Assembly: GCA_045565995.1 (NCBI GenBank) | Contig: JBJLEF010000001.1 | Span: 2,176,402 to 2,240,401 of the forward strand | DNA length: 64,000 bases | Direction: 5' to 3' | From: UBA721 sp002705165 | GTDB lineage: Bacteria > Planctomycetota > Planctomycetia > Pirellulales > Pirellulaceae | Shown here: piece by piece, positions 44,799 through 54,091 of the stretch | Position numbering within the stretch: the stretch's first letter is position 1 | Layout: the number at the start of each line of letters is the position of its first letter | Position numbers and translations under genes: made by a program | Notes under the pieces: model-generated | The model's database searches: none | Seen by the model: the letters and a program-made list of their open reading frames with translations, nothing else | Told to the model about the DNA's origin: nothing

Positions 44799-45116
44799 GT
44801 GAGCAAAGATACTCAAATAAGTTTCTCTGAATTTCAATCCTTGATCCGAACCATGTACATGGAGAAGGACGTAGAAAGAGGGATTGATGGCACCTTTATG
44901 TGGCTCATGGAAGAAGTCGGTGAATTGGCGGCTGCCCTACGCAGTGGCTCCGAAGCCGATAAGTCGGAAGAATTTGCCGATGTGCTCGCATGGCTGACGA
45001 CGATTGCTAATGTTGCTGGTATCGATTTAAATGATGCAATTAGAGGGAAATATGGCGATGGATGCCCTGGTTGCCAACAATATGTTTGTCAGTGCAGTGA
45101 TTCGGAAAAACCGTAG
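44799..45116 (+). CDS. MazG-like nucleotide pyrophosphohydrolase with Cys-rich tail
   Basis: The 105-residue protein has EEVGELAAALRSG, then EEFADVLAWLTTIANVAGID, the Glu/Asp metal-binding pattern of the MazG/all-alpha NTP pyrophosphatase fold. The C-terminus CPGCQQYVCQC could bind zinc. It starts at GTG 44799, six bases after the ferredoxin gene. Confidence 0.85.
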   Translation: MSKDTQISFSEFQSLIRTMYMEKDVERGIDGTFMWLMEEVGELAAALRSGSEADKSEEFADVLAWLTTIANVAGIDLNDAIRGKYGDGCPGCQQYVCQCSDSEKP

Positions 45117-45211
45117 TAGGTAATGCAGGGTACAGAAGCTGAAAACCTTGCTCCGAATCGTGAATAAGGCGGTACTTTCTTTAGCTAAATAGCCGATGAA
45201 AAAGAAACAGG

Positions 45212-45231
45212 GCGATCTTTTTAAAGATCGC
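45212..45231. terminator. Hairpin downstream of the MazG-like gene
   Basis: GCGATCTTT (45212-45220) and AAAGATCGC (45223-45231) are perfect reverse complements with a two-base centre. No T-run follows, so it is a weak or Rho-independent-like end, or an mRNA stem. It sits 96 bases after the MazG stop and 59 before the next ATG. Confidence 0.45.
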
Positions 45232-45289
45232 TGCCGGCTTTACGCATTGCCGTTCCGTTTATTGTTTATGGATCATTTATTCCCAACTC

Positions 45290-47500
45290 ATGACTTTAGC
45301 CACACTTAGATGTCGAATAATTTTTTCCAGTTTGCTGGCATCGTGGCTTCTTCTCCCTTCCTTTTGTTCGGGCCAGCTGCCCACCGAAGAGATTCAGGTT
45401 GAATATGAGTTGGGTTTTGGTGGTGAGTTTAAGCGAGGGGTCTGGATACCTGTTCAGGCTGAGGTGATGAATAATGGCCGCAGCGAATTTGAGGGGCAGT
45501 TCGTTGTCGAAGCTGAAGATGTTGATGGTATTCCGGTTATTTACACGAACGAAAGCCAGAAGTTTAGGTTGGCTGTTGGTGAGTCTGTTTCTGTATCTCA
45601 ATACATCAAAGTTGGTAGGCTTCCATGGCGAGTGGAAGCAGGGATTAGAAACCAATCCACGGGAGAATACGTCGACCAAAAACTATTTAACCGGGCAGCC
45701 GGCGGGAATCGAAAAGCCACTTCGTATTTTGTTTTGCAGTTGGGCAAAGGTTTACCGATAAGTCGTTCTCGTTTGCAAAGTTCTCTTTCAGCCAATGCCG
45801 ATCTTGTTGAGTTATCACTCATTCAGCTTGATGAATTTGAAAAGCTACCTCATCAGTGGATTGGGTATGAATCCATTGACTTGATTGTTTTGCCTACAGC
45901 CAGTTCCGGAATTCTGGATCAATTGACAGCTGGGCAGGCTCAGGCTTTGCGAGATTGGGTATATCAGGGTGGGCGTTTGATTTTGTTTGCAGGTAAAGAA
46001 GTCGCCCGAGTCGCGGCGGAGAATTCACCACTTTCCGACTTGCTTCCGGGCAATATTACCGGAACAGTTGGTCAGTGGAACACATCAGGTTTGGAGAATT
46101 ATGGGAATGCTCAGCAACGGCTCTTTTTGAGTCCCGAAAAGAACCCGCTTGGTAGATTGGAAGTGACGGATGGCCGAGTCCTACTACGTGATCAGGAAAA
46201 CGCTCAGGCTTTACACCCTCTGATTGTCAGAAGTGTCCGCGGCTTCGGCATGGTGATTTACGTGGCATTTGACATCGATGCTCCACCGTTGGATGCTTGG
46301 GATTCGTCACCCCGGATTCTGGAAAAACTAATTGCCGTTGGGCGTAATGCCGGAGAGGAAGACGATTCGTTAGCCGGTGGCGGAGTCAATCATGCGGGGT
46401 ATCAGGATCTTTCAGGGCAGCTGCGTTCTCAGTTGGAGAAGTTTGAAAGCGTCACTCCGGTTCAATTTGTTTGGATTGCAGCATTGCTGGCATTCTTCGT
46501 CTTGGTAATTGGCCCACTCGATTTCTATTTGTTACGCAAACTTGATCGTTTTCATTGGACATGGGGAACGTTCCCTGCGGCTGTGAGCCTTATTGCGATC
46601 ATCGTTGTGGTCATGAGTAATACGCTTCCGGCCGGAGCACCGCAGATGAACCAACTTCATATTGTCGACATCGATGCTGTGACAGGGACTGTTCGCGGGA
46701 CAGATTACTTGGCAATTTATAGTCCCGAGATCGGTGCTTTTAATGTGAAATTGGAAGCGAAGGCAACGGAGCAAAATACCTCTATTCCTCAGATTGAGAA
46801 ACAGTTCATAACAACCGGTTGGCACGGATTACCTGGGACGGGACTGGGTGCGTTAGGAAGGGCCAGTTTTCAGACGTATATAAATCATGAATATCAGGTA
46901 GATACTGTCGTCACTGAATTACAAAGTATTCCGGTACAGCACGGCGGAACGAAGAGTATTCGTTCACGGTGGTCCGGGCAAATGGAAATTGGGACCCAGC
47001 CTGAGTTATACGCAGATCCCATTAGCGGGGCTTTGCGAGGAACGCTTACGAATCCATTTGACTTTGACTTGTATGAGGTAGAGATTGTCTTTGACGGGAA
47101 GGTCTACCCGATTGGTCGAACATTTAAGGTGGGTGAGTCAGTAGATATCTTTGATATCAGTGACCAATCGCAGGGGATTGATAACTACTATTCCCGATAT
47201 CAGGATGGTAGTAGTAAGGGAAACCGTCGCCGATGGAGTGTGCTGGAGGAATCCACACAACGAATTGTGAGACAAATGATGTTCAATCAGGATATTGGCG
47301 GAGCCAAATATACAGGTCTGATTAATCGATACGAAGAATTCCTCGATCTAAGCCACACGCTGTCTTATAACCGGGCAGTATTGGTCGCGCGTACCAGTCA
47401 GAGTAATAGCGAGTATGTTGTCGACGGTGACCGTGAGGTGGTTTTGGAATCCGGAAATAATTTTTACCGAGTTGTGTTTAAAGTGAACGCTGCTCCGTAG
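45290..47500 (+). CDS. Exported membrane protein upstream of an ABC ATPase
   Basis: The 736-residue protein has a signal peptide (IFSSLLASWLLLPSFCSG), a beta-rich domain with an amidotransferase-like segment (DLIVLPTASSGILDQLTAGQAQALRDWVYQGGR), two helices at about 389-410 and 425-445, and a C-terminal beta domain. Together this resembles planctomycete membrane proteins associated with ABC-2 exporters, by pattern only. The ABC ATPase gene follows after 23 bases. Confidence 0.65.
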   Translation: MTLATLRCRIIFSSLLASWLLLPSFCSGQLPTEEIQVEYELGFGGEFKRGVWIPVQAEVMNNGRSEFEGQFVVEAEDVDGIPVIYTNESQKFRLAVGESVSVSQYIKVGRLPWRVEAGIRNQSTGEYVDQKLFNRAAGGNRKATSYFVLQLGKGLPISRSRLQSSLSANADLVELSLIQLDEFEKLPHQWIGYESIDLIVLPTASSGILDQLTAGQAQALRDWVYQGGRLILFAGKEVARVAAENSPLSDLLPGNITGTVGQWNTSGLENYGNAQQRLFLSPEKNPLGRLEVTDGRVLLRDQENAQALHPLIVRSVRGFGMVIYVAFDIDAPPLDAWDSSPRILEKLIAVGRNAGEEDDSLAGGGVNHAGYQDLSGQLRSQLEKFESVTPVQFVWIAALLAFFVLVIGPLDFYLLRKLDRFHWTWGTFPAAVSLIAIIVVVMSNTLPAGAPQMNQLHIVDIDAVTGTVRGTDYLAIYSPEIGAFNVKLEAKATEQNTSIPQIEKQFITTGWHGLPGTGLGALGRASFQTYINHEYQVDTVVTELQSIPVQHGGTKSIRSRWSGQMEIGTQPELYADPISGALRGTLTNPFDFDLYEVEIVFDGKVYPIGRTFKVGESVDIFDISDQSQGIDNYYSRYQDGSSKGNRRRWSVLEESTQRIVRQMMFNQDIGGAKYTGLINRYEEFLDLSHTLSYNRAVLVARTSQSNSEYVVDGDREVVLESGNNFYRVVFKVNAAP

Positions 47501-47523
47501 TTTGTCTGAAGGGACCGTAAGTC

Positions 47524-48456
47524 GTGATTGAGACTAGAGGATTAACGAAAAAGTATGGTGATATGTACGCCATTCGCGACATCGATCTAGATCTGGATGA
47601 GGGCGATTTGTTTGGTTTTATAGGACCCAATGGTGCTGGTAAGACAACGACAATGCGGATCATTGCCACGTTGCTGAACCCGACTTCCGGCGAGGCTTAT
47701 GTTTGTGGTAATTCCATCTACACGAAGCCCAAAGAAATTCGCCGACTGGTCGGATACATGCCGGACTTTTTTGGCGTTTATGACGACATGAAAGTGATCG
47801 AGTACTTAGAGTTCTTTGCGGCTGCCTATCGGATTAAGGGAGAGGCCCGTCGCAAGCGTTGTAACGAGATGTTGGAAATCGTTGATCTGGATTTCAAGCG
47901 TGATGCCTATGCGAATACGCTGTCACGAGGACAAACACAACGGCTGGGGCTTGCCCGCGTATTACTGCATGACCCTCAGGTACTCTTACTTGATGAGCCA
48001 TTGAGTGGCCTGGATCCGCGTGCCCGGATTGAAATGCGAGAGCTTCTCCGTCGACTAGGAAAGACTGGCAAGACGATCATTGTTTCGAGTCATATTTTGC
48101 CGGAGTTGGCTGACGTTTGTAATAAGATCGGTATTATTGATCGTGGCGTGATGACCGTGAACTCGGCCGTGAATGATATTATGCGTGAGATGCGCAAGCA
48201 GGTAGTCTTAAATGTGATGGTATCTGGTGACTCGGCTAAAGCAGCACGTGAACTGGAACAGCATGATGACGTCGATAGTCTTGAATTAGTCGATCAGCAG
48301 TTGATTGTGACGTTAGTTGAAGGTTGTGAGGATTACAGCCATATACCGGGAGTCTTAATCGAAGCCGGTTACGGTCTTACCCTCTTCCAGGAGGAACCGG
48401 TCGATCTGGAAAAAGCATTTATGACACTGACTAAGGGTACCGGCGCAAACTTTTAA
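47524..48456 (+). CDS. ABC transporter ATP-binding protein without an adjacent permease
   Basis: The 310-residue protein has Walker A GPNGAGKTT, Walker B VLLLDEPLSGLDPRA and switch SSHILPEL. The signature reads LSRGQTQRL, with Arg in place of the second Gly. It starts at GTG 47524. No ABC-2 permease is next to it; the next gene is on the opposite strand and overlaps by four bases. The upstream membrane protein could be its partner, or the permease may be elsewhere. Confidence 0.88.
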   Translation: MIETRGLTKKYGDMYAIRDIDLDLDEGDLFGFIGPNGAGKTTTMRIIATLLNPTSGEAYVCGNSIYTKPKEIRRLVGYMPDFFGVYDDMKVIEYLEFFAAAYRIKGEARRKRCNEMLEIVDLDFKRDAYANTLSRGQTQRLGLARVLLHDPQVLLLDEPLSGLDPRARIEMRELLRRLGKTGKTIIVSSHILPELADVCNKIGIIDRGVMTVNSAVNDIMREMRKQVVLNVMVSGDSAKAARELEQHDDVDSLELVDQQLIVTLVEGCEDYSHIPGVLIEAGYGLTLFQEEPVDLEKAFMTLTKGTGANF

Positions 48457-50189
48457 ATGATCTCACGCTTACGAGAAACATAGTCCCAGACGACATAACG
48501 ATCCAGATCACTTCCCGCCGTAAAGAAAACCCGCCCGCTGGTCGATTCTGCAACACGATAGGCAAACTGAATGTCTTCTTCTGTTTGTGACCAACTCGGG
48601 ATTAAAAAGAAATTGATGGTGATCCCGGCCTGTTTACACAATAGTGCTTCCCGCAGCGTGGCATCTTCAGTGAGCGGATCAGGTGGATAAAGCAGGTATA
48701 ACCACTCTTCGGCATAATGAGCGGTGGGTAGTCCGTCCGTGATCAGAATGATTTGTCGATTAGGTGTATCCACGTTAGCCAAATTGAGTCGGGCCAATTG
48801 CAACGCATGTTGAATGTTGGTGAAATGCGGAGGAAGCTGATATTCACTTAATTCCGTATTCGACATGTCAATTTTGTATCGCACGATCGGGTCGTTGATT
48901 GTCACCGGCTTGGGCAGCAGGTTGATAATCTCGTTGGGGGGGCAGGGCTTGGCATGCGTATACATCTCGATGAAATTCAAATGGTCACCCGGGAACTCAC
49001 TCGTAATAAGCCCCTGTAACGCCAGTGCCATCTTCTTCACATTGATGTACTGACCTTCATAACGCATGCTCCCGCTCATATCCATAATGACGGAGGTAGC
49101 GCACTTCGGTGAATTCTTTGTTTTATGAACGACGATATCATCCGCGTTGACCCGTAAGGCAGAAGAATTCCCTGGTTCACTGTGATGACGGATGACGGCA
49201 TTGATCAGCGATTGAGGGAAATCCATGTGCGCCATGCTGTCGCCAAACTCATATTGTTTGACTTCCTGCAATTCCACACTTCCCTCACCGGCAAGAGGGC
49301 TATTGTGACGGCCTGTTTTCGAAGCCTCCAGATGCTCAAATATTTTTTCCAGCAGACGTCCCTGGAAGATTTTATACGCCTGCGGACTTAAACGCATGGC
49401 GCCCGACGGATCGCTGGTAATCCCCTGTTGCTCAGCTAACTCGCTGAGGTAGTCTTTGACTTGTTGCTGGAGATTGGAAAGGTCCTCCAGATCAGGTTCT
49501 TCAACAAACTCCGCGAGTGTGTCCATATCGATCAGATAGATTTCAGCGTTCTCGAGAGCCTGCTTGAGTTGCTCAAGTAACTCGTCGATCTTTTCAAGCT
49601 GCTCCTTGATTTCCAACGCCTCTTCGATGGACATCGGTTTTCGTCCGGTGAAGTCATATCGCCCGTACATATCCTCTATCTGGTATTGCTGGCTCAGGGC
49701 TTCCATCATTTGGACGAGGGTTCGGGCAAATTCACTTCGTTCGTCGGGAAGATCGTACCACAGTCGTTCGAGATCATAAATCTGGCGCCCATGTGCGAGG
49801 AGGAAAAACCGTTCTTTGTAATCATCGGGCGGGTTCGTGTTTTCCAGAAATAAATCATATTGTTGCCAGGCCTGTTCCAGCACGGAATCGGCTTCGTAGG
49901 TCTCAAGGATCTTTTGTTTCTGAGCTTCGAGCATCGCAATCAAAGATTCCAGACTGGGACCAAAACCCTGGAGGCCTTTGATTTGTTCAGGATCCAGACG
50001 GATTGCTCGTGCCAGTTGTTCCGCGGTTAGGCTGCGCGCATTACCCCATTGCAGCATATGATCGAATGCGGAAGAAACCACGTCTGGTGGTGGGGCGGTA
50101 GAACTGGGGAAACGTACCGGGTCATACCGCTGATAGGTATGGATGACCCCGCCGGGTGTCCCGTGCTGTTTTTTTCTTCCCGGTTTCAT
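48453..50189 (-). CDS. VWA-domain protein, partner of the adjacent AAA+ ATPase
   Basis: The 578-residue protein has a long charged helical N-terminal half and a C-terminal VWA domain with MIDAS MDMSGSM (DxSxS) and ILITDGLPTAHY. It is encoded seven bases after the Mg-chelatase-like ATPase on the same strand, an ATPase/VWA pair as in ChlI/ChlD and MoxR systems. Its targets are unknown. Confidence 0.85.
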   Translation of the reverse strand: MKPGRKKQHGTPGGVIHTYQRYDPVRFPSSTAPPPDVVSSAFDHMLQWGNARSLTAEQLARAIRLDPEQIKGLQGFGPSLESLIAMLEAQKQKILETYEADSVLEQAWQQYDLFLENTNPPDDYKERFFLLAHGRQIYDLERLWYDLPDERSEFARTLVQMMEALSQQYQIEDMYGRYDFTGRKPMSIEEALEIKEQLEKIDELLEQLKQALENAEIYLIDMDTLAEFVEEPDLEDLSNLQQQVKDYLSELAEQQGITSDPSGAMRLSPQAYKIFQGRLLEKIFEHLEASKTGRHNSPLAGEGSVELQEVKQYEFGDSMAHMDFPQSLINAVIRHHSEPGNSSALRVNADDIVVHKTKNSPKCATSVIMDMSGSMRYEGQYINVKKMALALQGLITSEFPGDHLNFIEMYTHAKPCPPNEIINLLPKPVTINDPIVRYKIDMSNTELSEYQLPPHFTNIQHALQLARLNLANVDTPNRQIILITDGLPTAHYAEEWLYLLYPPDPLTEDATLREALLCKQAGITINFFLIPSWSQTEEDIQFAYRVAESTSGRVFFTAGSDLDRYVVWDYVSRKREII

Positions 50190-50196
50190 GGTTCAG

Positions 50197-51609
50197 TTAC
50201 TCGGGGATTTGGTAGTCGATAGTGCCATATTGCTGATGTCTGGAAATTTTGTCCATCGCGTGTAGGCCGGCAAGAATGAACTCGACGCAGGACGCTCTTA
50301 CCGCTTCGTCGTCTGCGGCATTGACTTCGAACGCTTTGTTCCATACTTCGGGAACGTTCGAGAGTCGTTTTGCATACTCGCCTGATGGAAGCAGGTCGCC
50401 GACTTCAATCCTCACGCCTTTCCCAAAGATTTCAGCAATCTCGGCCAGTCCGTGTTCTTCAACATATTCTTCGAAGACCGTTTTGATTGCGGTACTGATG
50501 ATATGGTCCAGAACCTGAGTCTCCGTCATTTGGTGACTACCCATCAGATCAAGTTCCAGTTTTCCCAATGCACTACTCACTAAATGCGCGAGATCGCTGA
50601 TGCGAGGGACCGCTGGTGATTCATTAAGAAGGATCGCGCGACGACGTGCACTGGAGATCATTGTTTTATAATTTGCCAGCGAGAATCGTACGCTAACACC
50701 GGATTGCTGATCGACATACTTGCTGCGACGTGCTTCGATCGTGATTTGCTCCAGGATTTCGAGCATGAATCGCGGAATCACGACAGGGTATTCATCGTTC
50801 GGTTCGTTTAAGTTTGATTCCTGTTGGGTGATCTCGATTCCCAACTCCCGATCGACAGGGTAATGCGTTTGGATAAGGGAACCGATTCGGTCCTTTAATT
50901 GGGGAATGACTTTGCCACTGCGGTTATACGTGGAGGGATTGGCGGAAAACAAAATCAGTACATCGAGGTCGAATCGAATAGGGTACCCTCTGACCTGGAC
51001 ATCACGTTCTTCCAGAATGTTGAACAGACCGACCTGAACAAGCTCGTCCAGTTCAGGTAGTTCATTCATGGCGAAGATGCCCCGATGCATGCGGGGGATC
51101 AGCCCGAAGTGCAAAGCCTCTTCGGCGGACATGCTTGTACCTGCTAGAAGTTTTGCGGGGTCGATTTCTCCAATCACATCGGCAAATTTTGTTCCGGGTG
51201 CCAACCTCTCCGCGTAACGATCATCGCGATGCCACCATGCGATAGGGACATCCGAATCGTCATGCGCGGCGAGAAACTTTTTGGCCTGACTTGTAATTGG
51301 ATGATAGGGATCTTCGTGGATCGGTATTTCAGGAAGATCCAGGTAAGGAATGGCTTCATCCAGGAAATCGGCCAGCCTTCGCATGAGTCGACTTTTTGCC
51401 TGACCTTTTTCGCCCAGAAACAGCATGTCATGGCCAGCCAGTATGGCTAATGAGATTTCGGGGATCACCGTGTTTTCATAACCAACCACGCCGGGGAAGA
51501 GTGGGACACCGGATTTTAATACGGCGGTGAAGTTAGCCTGTAACTCCTCTTTGACATTACGGCTTTCCCACCCGGATTCTTTGAGCTCTTTTAAGTTTGT
51601 AGGACGCAT
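50197..51609 (-). CDS. Mg-chelatase-like (ChlI-type) AAA+ ATPase
   Basis: The 470-residue protein has Walker A FLGEKGQAKSRLM, a region like FAMNELPELDELVQVGLFNILEERDVQVRG (Walker B and pore-loop region) and FSANPSTYNRSGKVIPQLKDRIG. ATG 51609 leaves 19 bases to the DinB gene; a longer in-frame start (51687) would overlap that gene by 59 bases and is rejected. It should act with the VWA protein encoded directly after it. Confidence 0.85.
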   Translation of the reverse strand: MRPTNLKELKESGWESRNVKEELQANFTAVLKSGVPLFPGVVGYENTVIPEISLAILAGHDMLFLGEKGQAKSRLMRRLADFLDEAIPYLDLPEIPIHEDPYHPITSQAKKFLAAHDDSDVPIAWWHRDDRYAERLAPGTKFADVIGEIDPAKLLAGTSMSAEEALHFGLIPRMHRGIFAMNELPELDELVQVGLFNILEERDVQVRGYPIRFDLDVLILFSANPSTYNRSGKVIPQLKDRIGSLIQTHYPVDRELGIEITQQESNLNEPNDEYPVVIPRFMLEILEQITIEARRSKYVDQQSGVSVRFSLANYKTMISSARRRAILLNESPAVPRISDLAHLVSSALGKLELDLMGSHQMTETQVLDHIISTAIKTVFEEYVEEHGLAEIAEIFGKGVRIEVGDLLPSGEYAKRLSNVPEVWNKAFEVNAADDEAVRASCVEFILAGLHAMDKISRHQQYGTIDYQIPE

Positions 51610-51628
51610 TGGCAGATTAGGTTCCAGA

Positions 51629-52126
51629 TTATTGGTTGTTATAGAGGTTGAGTGTGATATGAGCCTGCCCCTGATGGTGCCCTTCATGCCAGTTAATAAT
51701 GTTTAACGTTGTTCGCAGGTCGAGCTCTTTACCTAGTCGGGGATGAATCCAGGTAAAAGAATCTAGCTGCTGTTCATTGAATTGACTGAGTGTGTCCAGT
51801 AAGATCGCGCGGCCATTATCTAAGATTTGACTGATTTCGTCGACGGTAGGAATGTTGTCGTCAGGTGTTGAACCGCCTTGAAACCGCTCCCAGATGTCTT
51901 TATGCTTTGCATCTTCATGTCGCTTCGCCAGACGGTCGACGCCAAATAATTCTTCCGTGATACCGATATGCACCAATTGCCAGGCAATGTGGGCGCGGCC
52001 TTCGCCGGGACGCCAGCCCAGCACTTGCGCTGGATTGTCGATGGCTGCGATTTGCTCCAGCGTTAAAAGTGTTCTCGTGCGATTGAAAGCAAAAGCTTCC
52101 TTAAAGGTCTCTAACATTTGGCTCAT
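51629..52126 (-). CDS. DinB-fold protein (YfiT/DinB superfamily)
   Basis: The 165-residue helical protein has HIAWQLVHIGITEE and WHEGHHQGQAHI, which supply the three His of the DinB metal site. The superfamily includes thiol transferases and stress proteins; the substrate is unknown. The first ATG in frame is at 52126; a TTG at 52138 is less likely. The terminator after ilvD lies just upstream. Confidence 0.85.
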   Translation of the reverse strand: MSQMLETFKEAFAFNRTRTLLTLEQIAAIDNPAQVLGWRPGEGRAHIAWQLVHIGITEELFGVDRLAKRHEDAKHKDIWERFQGGSTPDDNIPTVDEISQILDNGRAILLDTLSQFNEQQLDSFTWIHPRLGKELDLRTTLNIINWHEGHHQGQAHITLNLYNNQ

Positions 52127-52154
52127 TTCATTAAACAACAGTGTTGTAGCTAAA

Positions 52155-52189
52155 AAAACAGATCCGACAATTGCTGCCAGATCTGTTTT
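52155..52189 (-). terminator. Rho-independent terminator of ilvD
   Basis: Read on the minus strand, AAAACAGATC (52189-52180) pairs with GATCTGTTTT (52164-52155), a 10-bp stem with a 15-base loop, and T's continue to a run of seven. It is 25 bases after the ilvD stop, directly before the DinB gene, and separates the two units. Confidence 0.85.
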
Positions 52190-52214
52190 GGGTCATTAAA
52201 GTGCCTAGATATGA

Positions 52215-53894
52215 TTATTCATCAGTGACGCATCCTTCGGAAGCGCTCTTTACACATTTTATATATTTGTAAAGGGTACCGCGGCTGACCTTATAAGCCG
52301 GGGCTTCCCAGTTTGCCGCCCGGGTGGCAAGCTCTTCATCCGGGATATCGACGTTGATCACGTTGGTTTCCGCGTCAATGGTAATGGTATCGCCATTTTC
52401 AATCAGTGCAATCGGCCCGCCTACCTGAGCTTCCGGGGTAACGTGTCCCACGATGAAGCCATGGGATCCTCCGGAGAATCGACCATCGGTCATCATGGCA
52501 ACTTTATCGCCTAGTCCGGCACCCATGATAGCCGAAGTTGGCGTTAGCATCTCAGGCATGCCAGGACCTCCCTGAGGACCTTCGTAACGAATGATGACCA
52601 CATTGCCGGGGACGATTTCCCCTTCTTCTAATGCTTTAAGCATTTCTTCTTCGCTATCGAAGCAGTTAGCTATCCCCGTGAAGCAGAGCCCTTCTTTACC
52701 AGTGATTTTCGCGACGGCTCCCTCCGGTGCCACGTTTCCTCGCAGAATCCGAAGGTGTCCGGAAGCTTTAATTGGTTCTTCCACGGTTTGTACAATAGTC
52801 TGGCCTTCTACCAGTCCTGGTAAAGCGTCGAGGTTGTCGCCGAGACTTTTACCCGTCACAGTCATGCAGTCGCCGTTTAGATAACCCTTCTCCAACATGT
52901 ACTTCATGACACCAGGTGTACCGCCCACACTGTGTAGGTCTTCCTGAACGAATTTCCCGGAAGGTTTCAAGTCACCAATGTAAGGGACACGATCACTGAC
53001 AGACTGAAAGTCATCAATCGTTAGCTGGATGTCAACGCTGCGGGCGATGGCCAGGAGGTGTAATACAGCATTGGTAGACCCCCCTAATGCCATGATCATG
53101 ACCATCGCATTTTCAAATGCCTCTCGGGTCATAATATCACGAGGTTTGAGATCTAGCTCCATTAGCTTGCGAATAGCGGCACCCGCTTCGTGGCACTCGT
53201 TTACCTTGTCAGGATCCACAGCCGGGATGGAAGCGGAGTAGGGGAGTGACATTCCCATGGCTTCGATGGCAGTGGCCATGGTGTTGGCCGTGTACATTCC
53301 GCCACAAGCACCGGCACCGGGACATGAGTTGCGGACGATGCCCTGACGAGTCTCATCATCGATTTTGTCGGTGATGTATTCGCCATAGCTTTGGAAAGCG
53401 GAAACGATGTCCAGTTTCTGGTCGTTGTAACATCCGGGCTTAATCGTTCCACCGTAAACCATCAACGCCGGACGGTTCAGTCGTCCCATTGCCATAATAC
53501 AGCCAGGCATGTTCTTGTCGCACCCGGGAATTGTGACCAGAGCGTCGTACCACTGAGCTCCCATGATGGTTTCGATCGAATCAGCGATCAGGTCACGCGA
53601 TTGCAAAGAAAAACTCATGCCATCGGTACCCATACTGATTCCATCCGATACGCCAATGGTGTTGAAACGCATGCCGTAGAGTCCGGCATCGGTGACTCCC
53701 TGCTTCACTTCCACCGAGAGATCAAGTAGATGCATATTGCATGGGTTGCCTTCATACCACACGCTGGCAATTCCGACCTGGGCTTTATTCATGTCCTCTT
53801 CCGACATGCCCGTTGCATAAAGCATTGCCTGAGAAGCACCCTGACTACGAGGTTGCGTAATACGTGAACTATATTTATTAAGTGAATCAGTCAT
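52215..53894 (-). CDS. ilvD: Dihydroxy-acid dehydratase
   Basis: It dehydrates 2,3-dihydroxy-acids in valine, isoleucine and leucine synthesis and uses an iron-sulfur cluster. The 559-residue protein has cluster cysteines in NPCNMHLLDL, GCDKNMPGC and NSCPGAGACGGMYTANTMA, and MTDGRFSGGSHG near the active site. Homology starts at MTDSLNKYSSRITQP, so ATG 53894 was chosen; the frame is open to 53975. No other ilv gene is adjacent. Confidence 0.95.
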   Translation of the reverse strand: MTDSLNKYSSRITQPRSQGASQAMLYATGMSEEDMNKAQVGIASVWYEGNPCNMHLLDLSVEVKQGVTDAGLYGMRFNTIGVSDGISMGTDGMSFSLQSRDLIADSIETIMGAQWYDALVTIPGCDKNMPGCIMAMGRLNRPALMVYGGTIKPGCYNDQKLDIVSAFQSYGEYITDKIDDETRQGIVRNSCPGAGACGGMYTANTMATAIEAMGMSLPYSASIPAVDPDKVNECHEAGAAIRKLMELDLKPRDIMTREAFENAMVMIMALGGSTNAVLHLLAIARSVDIQLTIDDFQSVSDRVPYIGDLKPSGKFVQEDLHSVGGTPGVMKYMLEKGYLNGDCMTVTGKSLGDNLDALPGLVEGQTIVQTVEEPIKASGHLRILRGNVAPEGAVAKITGKEGLCFTGIANCFDSEEEMLKALEEGEIVPGNVVIIRYEGPQGGPGMPEMLTPTSAIMGAGLGDKVAMMTDGRFSGGSHGFIVGHVTPEAQVGGPIALIENGDTITIDAETNVINVDIPDEELATRAANWEAPAYKVSRGTLYKYIKCVKSASEGCVTDE

Positions 53895-54091
53895 AGGATT
53901 TGATCTTTGTTGGCAATGGAGGTACATACAGCGAAGAGTGATGCATTGGGTAGGTTCAGCTATCTCACAATACATCAGCTTAAGTATTTATTTTAGAATT
54001 GAATAATGAACCTTGCTAGAATGCTAGACAACTTCAGCCAAAGGTAATGCTTCTTAATTCTTCCCCTTTATTTATTGTCAGGAATTGTTTG

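Noticed and set aside
44244..44837. 197-codon open frame on the minus strand
   Set aside because: It lies over the Rieske ferredoxin gene and the end of the DUF6263 copy 2 gene, both strong. The composition has no family motif, so it is a shadow.
51610..51687. Longer start of the Mg-chelatase-like ATPase
   Set aside because: It would overlap the end of the DinB gene by 59 bases, and the added residues look like non-coding sequence in translation.
53895..53975. Longer start of ilvD
   Set aside because: IlvD homology begins at MTDSL; the 27 upstream residues are Cys-rich and unlike the family.
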